Origin: Pseudanabaena sp. FACHB-1998
GTDB taxonomy: Bacteria; Cyanobacteriota; Cyanobacteriia; Pseudanabaenales; Pseudanabaenaceae
Reading direction: 5' to 3'
NCBI RefSeq assembly: GCF_014696355.1
Contig: NZ_JACJQA010000046.1
Span: 1 to 64,000, forward strand
DNA length: 64,000 bases
The position numbers were made by a program, and so were the translations under genes. Positions 46,026 to 53,655 of this stretch are shown here, in pieces. Numbering within the stretch: position 1 is the stretch's first letter; the number at the start of each line of letters is the position of its first letter. Below the pieces are notes generated by a model. The model searched no databases. It saw only the letters and a program-made list of their open reading frames with translations, and was not told the origin of the DNA.

Positions 46026-46955
46026 TTACAACTTAAAAAAGCTCCGAATGGAGTTTAAATATAGCGGCTCATTGGTGGAAGCATTATTATTATGTCCACC
46101 ATTGGGAATAAGCACAATTTGCTTCCTCGTAGGAGTTGCTTCATATAATCTCTGACCCATCGTAGGTGGAATTAACTCATCTGCTGTGCCGTGAATATAG
46201 AGAACAGGAACTTTTATCGATCGCACTTTACTAAGAGAATCAAAGCGCTGATGGATCAGAGCATCAATCGGAAAAACGCGATATTTAGGATCAAGGGATG
46301 CCATCTCACTCATCGAAGTAAAAGAGGCATCAACAATCATTCCCATCGCATCAGGATGCTTATTAGCGAGATCGATCGCGATCGCCCCACCGAGGGAATG
46401 TCCATAAATTAAGATTTGATTTGGTTTAAATCCCTTTTGAATCAAATAGTCCCAAGCCGTTTGAGCATCTACATATACAGAGGATTCTGTCGGAAAACCA
46501 CCTTCACTTCGACCATAACCACGGTAATCAATCACTAATACCGAGAAACCCATTCGCATTAGTCGATTTGCGTGCTTAGCATTGGCACTAATATTTTTGC
46601 CCTTACCATGCAGATATAAAATTACCCTGCGATCGCCTAGATTGCCAGCCTCTTCTTGCTTCGCGTTCGGCAACCACCAGCCATGAATATTTTCGCTTGT
46701 GCCATCAGCTTTGCTCACGGGGATTAACACATCCTCATACTTAGCGTTAAATTTGGCAGGAGTAGTTGTAATTTCTGGCTCTGGCGAAAAAATTAATCTT
46801 GTTTGTCCAAACCATAACCCTGCACATACCGAGCCGTAAAAACTGGCGAGCGCAATTCCAGCGATCGCCAAAGGTTTGACCCAAGGTTTAGAGAGGCGAT
46901 TTTGGTTGGTCTGCTCCTGTGTATTTAGCTTTTCTTCTAGAGATGTTTCAGACAT
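46026..46955 (-). CDS. membrane-anchored alpha/beta hydrolase
   Basis: A 309-residue protein with one N-terminal membrane span (about 31-50, LAIAGIALASFYGSVCAGLWF), then an alpha/beta hydrolase domain. The nucleophile elbow is GHSLGGAIA, the oxyanion region LYLHGKGKNIS, the acid is in HGTADELIPP and the His in PNGGHNN. It resembles the ABHD13/Bem46 group of lipases and thioesterases. The active site should face outside or the periplasm if the positive-inside rule holds for the short N-terminus. It precedes sbcD by only a hairpin. Confidence 0.88.
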   Translation of the reverse strand: MSETSLEEKLNTQEQTNQNRLSKPWVKPLAIAGIALASFYGSVCAGLWFGQTRLIFSPEPEITTTPAKFNAKYEDVLIPVSKADGTSENIHGWWLPNAKQEEAGNLGDRRVILYLHGKGKNISANAKHANRLMRMGFSVLVIDYRGYGRSEGGFPTESSVYVDAQTAWDYLIQKGFKPNQILIYGHSLGGAIAIDLANKHPDAMGMIVDASFTSMSEMASLDPKYRVFPIDALIHQRFDSLSKVRSIKVPVLYIHGTADELIPPTMGQRLYEATPTRKQIVLIPNGGHNNNASTNEPLYLNSIRSFFKL

Positions 46956-47014
46956 TGGGGCTTAAACTCCTGTCAGTAAGTTTTTAGAACCACAAGAGAT
47001 ATTACTGATATCTT

Positions 47015-47118
47015 TAAGTAGCTAAGCGCAATTAAATATAAAACCCTAAACTCTGTGGCGCACGCGCAGCGTGCGCCACAGAGTTTAGCCTTGTTTTTTA
47101 ATCATGCTCAGCTACTTA
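47015..47118. mobile_element. MITE-like element, end-type III
   Basis: Ends TAAGTAGCTAAGCGCAAT and ATCATGCTCAGCTACTTA pair with few mismatches. The central palindrome has arms CTAAACTCTGTGGCGCACGC around GCA. The same end, TAAGTAGCTGAGCAT, stands next to the palindrome at 28790. Adjacent on the right is TATAGCAATTTGTCGCCAAG, another recurring block (28842, and in reverse at 59468). The ~350-bp gap also holds the tRNA promoter. Confidence 0.72.
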
Positions 47119-47250
47119 TATAGCAATTTGTCGCCAAGTGTATCAGGACATCGTCTCAAAAGAGAGTAGCGAGCGATCCTCTCAACACTAAGACAGCAGA
47201 GCGACGTTTCGTGTTGCCAACTTATCTGGGTGTTGAGATTAGAAAACATC

Positions 47251-47278
47251 TTGCGTATTTGCGTCATTGCTGTAATAT
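47251..47278 (+). promoter_or_regulatory. probable promoter of tRNA-Leu
   Basis: TTGCGT (47251-47256) and TAATAT (47273-47278) with 16 bases between, ending 23 bases before the tRNA. Confidence 0.5.
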
Positions 47279-47301
47279 AGTAAAGCACTTAAAAAGTGAT
47301 A

Positions 47302-47382
47302 GCGGTCATGGTGGAATGGTAGACACGCCATCTTGAGGTGGTGGTGGCGAAAGCTGTGAGAGTTCGAGTCTCTCTGACCGCA
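47302..47382 (+). tRNA. tRNA-Leu (anticodon GAG)
   Basis: Perfect 7-bp acceptor stem GCGGTCA with TGACCGC (47375-47381), discriminator A. D-arm contains GGTAGAC; the anticodon loop TTGAGGT has GAG at 47335-47337; a long variable arm follows, then the T-arm GAGAGTTCGAGTCTCTC. The long variable arm and anticodon fit tRNA-Leu reading CUC and CUU. CCA is not encoded. Confidence 0.95.
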
Positions 47383-47394
47383 TTAAAACGCATT

Positions 47395-47427
47395 AATAAA
47401 AAAGGACGCTTCGCGTCCTTTTTTATT
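47395..47427 (+). terminator. tRNA-Leu terminator
   Basis: Perfect 15-bp arms AATAAAAAAGGACGC around TTC; the T-run after the GC part makes it a good intrinsic terminator. Confidence 0.85.
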
Positions 47428-47432
47428 GGTCT

Positions 47433-47472
47433 TTAATTCGCAAAAGTGTTGTCACATTTTTGCGAATTAAAA
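47433..47472. repeat. palindrome, 16-17-bp arms
   Basis: Arms TTAATTCGCAAAAGTGT and complement around TGTC, with a mismatch. Related to 44623-44656. Confidence 0.72.
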
Positions 47473-47499
47473 ATCAAATTCCGCAAGGTTTTTCAAAGC

Positions 47500-47608
47500 T
47501 ATAGCAATGTAAGTTTTGCTTAAAACCCCAAAAGCAAGTGGCGGCACTTAGCGCCGCCACTTGCTTTTAGGGTTTTGGTTTGTACTGGCTAACTCTTGCT
47601 TTGCTATA
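47500..47608. mobile_element. MITE-like element, end-type I, copy 3
   Basis: Ends TATAGCAATGTAAG and CTTGCTTTGCTATA pair with two mismatches. The palindrome (about 47522-47576) has arms AAAACCCCAAAAGCAAGTGG plus CGGC around ACTTAGC. Inner flanks TTTTGCTTAAAAC and GGTTTGTACTGGCTAACT match copies 1 and 4. A small ATGGC-GCA-GCCAT hairpin follows directly. Confidence 0.85.
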
Positions 47609-47689
47609 AAAATGGCGCAGCCATTTTTATCTTTAGTATTATTTTTGTAGTAGCCTTGAATCTGATCCCATCGCATATCTACAAAGTTC

Positions 47690-47866
47690 ATGTCCCGCCA
47701 AGTCAATTGCAAGGAAGAATGCACAAACGGCTGTATTCTTGGGGATCAATGTCCCCATTTAGAATATCTGGCTAAGACTAGAAAGTTTTTAGCAGAAAAC
47801 TCCCTTGAGAAATTTATCGAAATATCAGATTCGCGGTTTTTACCACCAGACCCGCCTGCTAAATAA
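47690..47866 (+). CDS. 58-residue cysteine-rich protein
   Basis: ATG at 47690, TAA at 47864-47866. The peptide begins SRQVNCKEECTNGCILGDQC, with four cysteines (7, 11, 15, 21) and then PHLEYLAKTRKFL and an acidic helix. The Cys spacing suggests metal binding. This looks like a small conserved cyanobacterial protein rather than chance, because Cys pattern, helix and codon use are coherent; no clear ribosome-binding site is seen. Its last codons and stop come from the left end of the palindrome at 47861-47905. Function unknown. Confidence 0.6.
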   Translation: MSRQVNCKEECTNGCILGDQCPHLEYLAKTRKFLAENSLEKFIEISDSRFLPPDPPAK

Positions 47867-47905
47867 ATGCAAAGGAACTGCAAAGCAGTTCCCTTGCATT
47901 TATTT
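47861..47905. terminator. palindrome carrying the stop codons of two convergent genes
   Basis: 21-bp arms (AAATAAATGCAAAGGAACTG plus C and complement, one mismatch) around AAA. The outer AAATAA gives Lys-stop to the 58-residue gene on the plus strand and, in the other arm, Lys-stop to mazG on the minus strand. Confidence 0.85.
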
Positions 47906-48712
47906 AGCTAGTTTTTCTTTAGCCATCTTCCAAAGCTGATCTAACTCCTCAGTTGTAAAGCTGCTAATTGGGCGATCGCTTAAAGTCTCAATCGTTTCTA
48001 AGCGCTGAATAAACTTGCGATTAGTAGACTGCAACGCCTTTGAAGGATCGAGATCGTACCAACGCGCCACATTAATTAAAGTAAATAGCAAATCCCCTAG
48101 CTCAGCCTGTTGATTTTCCTTCGGCTCATGCTCTAGGGCATGGCGCAACTCATCTAGCTCCTCATGAAATTTCGCCCAAACTCCATCCGCGTCCTCCCAT
48201 TCAAATCCTTGAGCGGCAGCTTTTTGAGAAATTTTCATGCCAGCCATTAATGGCGGTAGCGATCGCGCATAGCGTTTGAGCTTATAGCTTAGTTTTTGAG
48301 TTTCTGCTAAATCCTCACCCTTTTCTTCAGCCTTGATTCTTTCCCAATTTTGATGGATTTCCTCCATATTTTCAGCTTTCACCTCACCAAAAACATGGGG
48401 ATGACGACGGATTAACTTTTGGGCGATGCCCTCCGCCACCTCAGCGATCGAAAAATGATTACCCTCGCTGGCTATTTGGGACTGCAAAACTACTTGCATC
48501 AATAAATCGCCTAGCTCCTCCGCGATCGCCTGACGATCGCCACTTTGAATTGCATCAACAACCTCATAGGCTTCTTCAATCACATAGGGAATCAAGCTTT
48601 CAGGAGTTTGTTCTAAATCCCAAGGACATCCATCATCAGGCGATCGTAACTTCGCCACCACCTCGATCAAATGTTGGAGCGCTGCTAAGTTCGCCGCAGA
48701 ATTAAAACTCAT
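47900..48712 (-). CDS. mazG: nucleoside triphosphate pyrophosphohydrolase MazG
   Basis: A 270-residue enzyme that hydrolyses NTPs to NMP and pyrophosphate, a house-cleaning activity. Two MazG repeats are visible: LRSPDDGCPWDLEQTPESLIPYVIEEAYEVVDAI with EELGDLLMQVVLQ, and a second with HEELDELRHALE and AELGDLLFTLINVARW. The EExxE and ExxD metal ligands are intact in both. Its stop lies in a palindrome shared with the convergent small gene. No toxin-antitoxin partner is nearby. Confidence 0.94.
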   Translation of the reverse strand: MSFNSAANLAALQHLIEVVAKLRSPDDGCPWDLEQTPESLIPYVIEEAYEVVDAIQSGDRQAIAEELGDLLMQVVLQSQIASEGNHFSIAEVAEGIAQKLIRRHPHVFGEVKAENMEEIHQNWERIKAEEKGEDLAETQKLSYKLKRYARSLPPLMAGMKISQKAAAQGFEWEDADGVWAKFHEELDELRHALEHEPKENQQAELGDLLFTLINVARWYDLDPSKALQSTNRKFIQRLETIETLSDRPISSFTTEELDQLWKMAKEKLAK

Positions 48713-48825
48713 AAGATTTGTTTAATGTTAAGAAAAGTAACAAAATGCTATAGTACTCTGTATAAAAACAACTGCATTTAACAAACTATACATAGCGCTG
48801 ATATTGCTGCTTACGATTTACCCCC

Positions 48826-49143
48826 ATGAGTAATACTGCCAGTCCTGATCCTGAAATGCTCAGACAGCTTCTAGAGCCACTGCTAGAAGACTTTAACTAT
48901 TGGTTTGGACGCTCCAAGAAACTGCTTTCCAGCGAACGAATCGATTTCTTGACCGAGACTGAACAGCATGGCTTACTCGAACGAGTGGAAAATGCTCTGA
49001 AAGAGGTAAGTGTATCAACCTCATTATTTCAGGCGACAGGTCATCAAGTGGGTGTAGATATGGCAACGATGAAACCTTGGCATACACTACTTATGGAATG
49101 CCAAGCCGTAGGAATGCGCTACTATCGTAATCAAGCACCTTAA
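48826..49143 (+). CDS. DUF2605 protein
   Basis: A 105-residue protein of the cyanobacterial DUF2605 family: LRQLLEPLLEDFNYWFGRSKKLL, then FLTETEQHGLLERV, and WHTLLMECQAVGMRYYR at the end. Soluble and mainly helical. It is followed by DUF2973 and DUF1636 genes on the same strand; DUF2605 and DUF2973 genes are neighbours in many cyanobacteria, as far as I know. No function is established. Confidence 0.82.
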   Translation: MSNTASPDPEMLRQLLEPLLEDFNYWFGRSKKLLSSERIDFLTETEQHGLLERVENALKEVSVSTSLFQATGHQVGVDMATMKPWHTLLMECQAVGMRYYRNQAP

Positions 49144-49262
49144 AAGTACTAGTCTTAACTCGTTTGTTGAGATGTACTTACTACAATCTCCAATTTTTAT
49201 AAAAATTCTATTTAAGCCTTCCTCCGTCCACTATAGTTTATATATTTTTTAGGAAAGCAGAC

Positions 49263-49541
49263 ATGGTACAGATCCTCTACATACTCGCTTTTACCATCCT
49301 CTCGATCTTTGCGATTAGCAATCTTATTCGTAGCATGATTTCTCTTTCACAAAATGAGGCACGTAGTTATCAAGATAATCGCACTCGCCGCGTAGCGCCA
49401 CAGTTTGCCCATCCTGAGCTATGGGACAAGGATGGCAAATATATTGACGAACCTTTGATGGTTATTAAGTCTATTAATGTAGATGATGCCCGATCAAGAC
49501 TTGATGCTTTATATAATTCTTCGCCTAGTAATGATAAATAA
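49263..49541 (+). CDS. DUF2973 protein
   Basis: A 92-residue protein with an N-terminal membrane span (ILYILAFTILSIFAISNLI), then a polar cytoplasmic part with the conserved block HPELWDKDGKYIDEPLMVIKS. This fits DUF2973, a cyanobacterial family. It has an AGGAAAG box before the ATG. It stops 9 bases before the DUF1636 gene. Confidence 0.82.
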   Translation: MVQILYILAFTILSIFAISNLIRSMISLSQNEARSYQDNRTRRVAPQFAHPELWDKDGKYIDEPLMVIKSINVDDARSRLDALYNSSPSNDK

Positions 49542-49550
49542 AAGGTAAGA

Positions 49551-49934
49551 ATGACCCATAGTCTTTTAGTCTGTACCTCCTGTGCTAGCACTTGGCAAAA
49601 TGGCAAAAAGGTGGGAGTTAGTGGCGGCGAAATTTTGCTCCGAGAGCTATCTCAATTGCATCAAGATTGGGACAAGCGATCGCAATTTGAAATTCGGGCA
49701 GTTTCTTGCATGAGTGCTTGTAGTCATGCTTGCGTGGTTACTTTTGCCTCGGAGGGCAAATACTCCTATTTGTTTGGAGATTTGCCGAGTGATCGCGAAA
49801 ATATGGCTAACACGGCTTCGGCGATCTTGTCTTGTGCCGAAACCTACGGCGATCGCCCCGATGGTCTACTTGCATGGAAAGAACGTCCTGAACCTTTAAA
49901 AAGTGGCGTGATTGCCCGTATCCCACCTCTATAG
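49551..49934 (+). CDS. DUF1636 metal-binding protein
   Basis: A 127-residue protein with a thioredoxin-like ferredoxin layout: CTSCAS at the N-terminus and CMSACSHAC in the middle, the four Cys of a probable [2Fe-2S] or metal site. It ends GLLAWKERPEPLKSGVIARIPPL, the usual DUF1636 end. Such proteins are sometimes linked with cobalamin or metal genes; nothing here supports that. A palindrome follows after 7 bases. Confidence 0.83.
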   Translation: MTHSLLVCTSCASTWQNGKKVGVSGGEILLRELSQLHQDWDKRSQFEIRAVSCMSACSHACVVTFASEGKYSYLFGDLPSDRENMANTASAILSCAETYGDRPDGLLAWKERPEPLKSGVIARIPPL

Positions 49935-49941
49935 CTACATC

Positions 49942-49990
49942 ACCAAATAAGAGAATAGAGGCGTTTTGCGCCTCCATTCTCTTATTTGGT
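49942..49990. terminator. palindrome after the DUF1636 gene
   Basis: 22-bp arms ACCAAATAAGAGAATAGAGG plus CG and complement around TTTTG, one mismatch. Confidence 0.76.
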
Positions 49991-50141
49991 TTAAATTGGG
50001 CGATCGCTAAATAAGCCGTAGGATAGATATTTAGATATTTGGCAGATTTAGCAATCCGCGATACTGACAACCTAAATAATTAATGTATTATTAAGATTAA
50101 GCAACAAAACTTAGCTAATCTTTAATATTTTCTACGAGAAA

Positions 50142-50714
50142 ATGCAAAAATCTATGAATTTCTTGATCAAATCTGCTAGCGTTGCGATCGCAACAACAAC
50201 CCTTCTAATCAGCCAACCTGTTTTAGCTAATGACCATCACTCGACAACTCCAAGTACTTCCAAAACTACTAAAGTTGTAGCAACAACCAAAGACAACATC
50301 GTTCAAGTTGCTGTTGCTAATGGCTCATTTAAAACCCTTGTTGCTGCTGTTAAGGCTGCTGGGCTAGTAGATACTCTCTCAAGTAAAGGTCCTTTCACAG
50401 TATTTGCTCCTACGGATGCCGCATTTGCCAAGCTACCCCCTGGAACTGTAGAAAATCTCCTCAAGCCAGAAAACAAAGCTGCTTTAGTTAAGTTTTTGAC
50501 CTACCACGTAGTTGGAGGCAAGGCTATTGCTGCAAAGAGTATTAAAGCGGGATCTACTCTAGTTAAAACCGTTGATGGTGGTTCAGTTAAAGTCACCAAG
50601 ACCAGCAAAGGTGTTGTAATTGACAACTCCAAAGTTATTACTGCTGATGTACCCGCTAGCAATGGGGTTATTCATGTAATTGATTCTGTATTGCTACCCC
50701 CAGACTTGCAATAA
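50142..50714 (+). CDS. secreted fasciclin (FAS1) domain protein
   Basis: A 190-residue protein with a signal peptide (about 1-29, ending SQPVLA), a Thr/Ser-rich linker and one FAS1 domain (about 55-188). The H1 box is [17 protein letters not shown], the YH motif LTYHVVGGK, and the H2 box [16 protein letters not shown]1 domains mediate adhesion at the cell surface. Single-domain secreted forms are common in cyanobacteria. Confidence 0.93.
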   Translation: MQKSMNFLIKSASVAIATTTLLISQPVLANDHHSTTPSTSKTTKVVATTKDNIVQVAVANGSFKTLVAAVKAAGLVDTLSSKGPFTVFAPTDAAFAKLPPGTVENLLKPENKAALVKFLTYHVVGGKAIAAKSIKAGSTLVKTVDGGSVKVTKTSKGVVIDNSKVITADVPASNGVIHVIDSVLLPPDLQ

Positions 50715-50753
50715 GTAAAAATTTTCAGATTGGTAACGGTCTATTTGAGTATC

Positions 50754-50869
50754 TCTAGCAAAGCAAGAGTTAGTCAGTACAAACCAAAACCCAAAAATCG
50801 AGTTGCAGCGCGAAGCGCTGCAATTCGATTTTTGGGTTTTATGCTTTAAGCAAAACTTACATTGCTATA
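50754..50869. mobile_element. MITE-like element, end-type I, copy 4
   Basis: Ends TAGCAAAGCAAG (50756-50767) and CTTACATTGCTA pair with mismatches. The palindrome has arms ACCCAAAAATCGAGTTGCAG plus CGC around GAA, one compensated mismatch. Inner flanks AGTTAGTCAGTACAAACC and TTTAAGCAAAACTTAC match the reverse of copy 3. The ~475-bp gap after the fasciclin gene holds this and two further palindromes. Confidence 0.85.
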
Positions 50870-50919
50870 AAATAGGGCTTTGGATTGCATTGTAGGCATC
50901 ATCCAAAGCCCTATTTTAT
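50867..50919. repeat. palindrome, 19-bp arms
   Basis: Perfect arms ATAAAATAGGGCTTTGGAT around a 15-base loop; the left arm begins inside the right end of the type I element. Confidence 0.8.
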
Positions 50920-50945
50920 TATCGTTGTTGCCATTACAAAGGAAC

Positions 50946-51044
50946 GTATAGCTGAGTATTCACTTGCATTAAACTCAAGAAGCGAGTGGCGGCGCTTTGC
51001 GCCGCCACTCGCTTCTTGGTTAACAAGACTGGCTATAGCTATAC
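50946..51044. mobile_element. MITE-like element, other end-type
   Basis: Short matched ends GTATAGCT and AGCTATAC enclose a perfect 20-bp-arm palindrome CAAGAAGCGAGTGGCGGCGC around TTT (50976-51018). The left inner flank CACTTGCATT is shared with the palindrome at 24064. Confidence 0.65.
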
Positions 51045-51188
51045 AAAAAGGCGATCGCTATATAATTAGCAAGAGTTTTGCTAAAAAAGCTTTAAAATCA
51101 GGGAGCGCGAAGAAATTCTGATAATGTAAGCAGACCGATCTACATAACCGATCTACATAAAAGACAAAACTCAAATTTGTAATACCTC

Positions 51189-52259
51189 ATGCAAGGCACG
51201 CTCAGAGAAATTGATGTACAGACTATTATTCACCTAATTGAGTTTGGGCAAAGAACTGGTGAATTATTGATTGAGTCCAGTGAAGGTAAATTCTGGTTTT
51301 TGTTTTTTCACAATGGGGAATTGATCTACGCCACTGATACCGACAGTAATTTGACGAGATTGCGTGATTATTTGCATGGTTTAGGGCTAGATCATGCCCT
51401 TGATCAATTAGCTACCTCAAAACTTGGAATCAATGTCCTCGAGTACGGACAGATTTGGGCGTTGCTGGAATCAAAGATTTTAAATCCCTGTCAAGCAAAA
51501 GCAATCCTTGAAAGTACGATTCTGGAAGTCCTCTTTGATGTGCTGGGCTTGTACCAAGGCACATTTGTTTTTGAAATTAGTCCTGCCTTAACCCCCAAGC
51601 TATCCACGCTTAAATTTTCGGAAATCAGCGCCCACCATTTTCGGCAGTTACAACAGTGGAAATATTTTTATCCAATTATTCAATCTATTAATCAATGCCC
51701 GATCCTTTGGTCAAATGATGCTTTGCCCCATTTGAGTAAGTGGATTGATGGCAAGACCAGTATTCGTCAATTGTGTAGGTATTCAGGACAAAGTATATTG
51801 ACGATTGGACAAGCCCTTTATGATGCGATCGCGGCGGGGGAAGTGTCAATTCCACCCCTAACGCTTAAAGTGCCGCAGGAAGTAAAAGTCAAATCTCCGA
51901 AAATTTTGTGTATTGATGACAGTGTGACCATTGGGCGGGCGGTGGAATATATTCTGCATAATCATGGCTATCAAGTTATGTCGATTTCTAGTCCGATCAA
52001 GGCTTTAAGTTTAATTTTTCAGCAAAAGCCCGATCTGGTTTTATGCGACATCGCTATGCCTGAGTTAGATGGCTATGAGCTATGCGCCATGCTTCGTAAA
52101 TCTAGTGTTTTTGCGAAGGTTCCGATTATTATGTTGACGGGCAAGGATGGCTTCATCGATCGCGTAAAAGCTCGGATGGTGGGCGCAACCGAATATTTAA
52201 CTAAACCCTTTGGCGAAAAAGAATTACTAACAACGGTAGAAAAATACAGCAAGCGTTAA
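51189..52259 (+). CDS. PatA-type response regulator (DUF4388/PATAN + REC)
   Basis: A 356-residue regulator. The N-terminal PATAN domain (about 1-150) starts MQGTLREIDVQTIIHLIEFGQRTGEL with FFHNGELIYA. A helical middle follows. The C-terminal receiver (about 235-355) has IDDS, the phosphoacceptor in LVLCDIAMPELDG, MLTGKDG and TKPF. This layout is that of PatA, PilG/PixG and TaxP1, which act in heterocyst patterning or type IV pilus phototaxis. No chemotaxis genes adjoin, so the role is open. Confidence 0.9.
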   Translation: MQGTLREIDVQTIIHLIEFGQRTGELLIESSEGKFWFLFFHNGELIYATDTDSNLTRLRDYLHGLGLDHALDQLATSKLGINVLEYGQIWALLESKILNPCQAKAILESTILEVLFDVLGLYQGTFVFEISPALTPKLSTLKFSEISAHHFRQLQQWKYFYPIIQSINQCPILWSNDALPHLSKWIDGKTSIRQLCRYSGQSILTIGQALYDAIAAGEVSIPPLTLKVPQEVKVKSPKILCIDDSVTIGRAVEYILHNHGYQVMSISSPIKALSLIFQQKPDLVLCDIAMPELDGYELCAMLRKSSVFAKVPIIMLTGKDGFIDRVKARMVGATEYLTKPFGEKELLTTVEKYSKR

Positions 52260-52411
52260 GGGCTAAGGAGATCGCTTTTAATCAGATAAGAATTACGGTG
52301 TGTTATTTTTCAGTATTGCCTTTTTAATATCTATGCAAGTAGAGGGCGATCGTAACCATCTCACTCAAGCAAACTGATAAAAATCTTGTTAGTAGATTTA
52401 TTGACTATAAA

Positions 52412-53542
52412 ATGACTAATCAGGATAGTCCGATTTTACCTAGATTTCGTATTTATGGGGGGAGTGCAGAGTTTGAAACTGAACGACATCTTGAATGGTT
52501 CTTTTGGTATACGGTTCTTCCCAAAATCGGACTAAAACCACTAAAAAGTCAACACACTTGCAGAGAGGGAATTTGTGACATATTGGCGAAAGGAAATCAG
52601 AATCAACTCGTCATTGTAGAGTTGAAAAATGTCGAAGATTCTCATGTTATTGAACAAATTACTGCATATTTCGATGCCCTTATCGAAGAGAAGCCCTTTA
52701 GTGAACAAATTGACTACACTAAATCTATTGAGCTATACACTGTTTGTCCAACCTATAGGAATCGCACCGTAACAACATTAAAACACCACAAACTTAAATT
52801 TACCCTCTTTTCCTATGCAGTAAAAAGTAGCAATCAAGGCTTTATATTTACATTGTATGAATGGCTCACAAATATAGAAATAGCCAAAATAGACATCCCA
52901 ATAGCTGTTGAAATTGCACCTACACTTAATTTGCCTGATCCTCCAAAAGCTTTTGTTAATCTTTTAGGGAATTGTTCAGAATGTGAAAAAATATGGGCTA
53001 TTGAAATTCGTGATCAGATTTATCAATTTGCTCAATCTTTAAACTATAAAATTTATGAGAAGCCATATGGTAAATGGGTTCGGTTTGAAAGAAACAAACA
53101 AAATCCTATCGCTGAGATAGGTTGGGAAAACAAGAGAGAAAGTCTTGTGGTTTATTTATGGCTTCCCTTTATGACTGTTAATGGGCAATGTAATATGAGG
53201 AGAGATAGCTACAAAAGAACTGCCATGATGAGACTTTGGATAGATGATGGCATTGTTCGATATGTTGGCTATATAGAAAATCAGAGAAAAAGTTGGCTGG
53301 TTGTTACAGATGAAGAAATCCAAAAAGGCAAATTTACTAAACCTGTAAAATTACAGAGAAAAGGTCTGAGTGCTTACTGGAAAGGTCTAGCAATGCCCAC
53401 AGATATTTATCTTGATCTAATGGGATTTACTCCTCGTTCTCATTCTCTAAATTCTTTTGTAGAGTTATCACTTGAACATTCGTTGCAAAGGCTAACTAAA
53501 AGTCGCCAGAAGACTATTATTGAGGTAGAACCTGATTTTTAG
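52412..53542 (+). CDS. NucS/RecB-like PD-(D/E)XK nuclease-domain protein
   Basis: A 376-residue protein. The N-terminal ~150 residues look like the NucS/DUF91 nuclease fold: FETERHLEWFFWY supplies an acidic helix, and EGICDILAKGNQNQLVIVELKN supplies D56, E70 and K72. A conserved-looking helix HVIEQITAYFDAL follows. The C-terminal ~200 residues (CSECEKIWAIEIRDQIYQFA, then KPYGKWVRFERN) resemble a protein-wide DUF I cannot name. The gene is AT-richer than its surroundings and stands alone; a role in repair or defence is possible. Confidence 0.65.
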   Translation: MTNQDSPILPRFRIYGGSAEFETERHLEWFFWYTVLPKIGLKPLKSQHTCREGICDILAKGNQNQLVIVELKNVEDSHVIEQITAYFDALIEEKPFSEQIDYTKSIELYTVCPTYRNRTVTTLKHHKLKFTLFSYAVKSSNQGFIFTLYEWLTNIEIAKIDIPIAVEIAPTLNLPDPPKAFVNLLGNCSECEKIWAIEIRDQIYQFAQSLNYKIYEKPYGKWVRFERNKQNPIAEIGWENKRESLVVYLWLPFMTVNGQCNMRRDSYKRTAMMRLWIDDGIVRYVGYIENQRKSWLVVTDEEIQKGKFTKPVKLQRKGLSAYWKGLAMPTDIYLDLMGFTPRSHSLNSFVELSLEHSLQRLTKSRQKTIIEVEPDF

Positions 53543-53655
53543 CGATCGCTTTTACTTAACATATTCAAATTTAGCTAAAATCTCATAAGCCAAGTATTTG
53601 TTTAACACCATCACTAATCCCAGTCTAACCAATGACAGTAAATCCTGTGAGTTAG

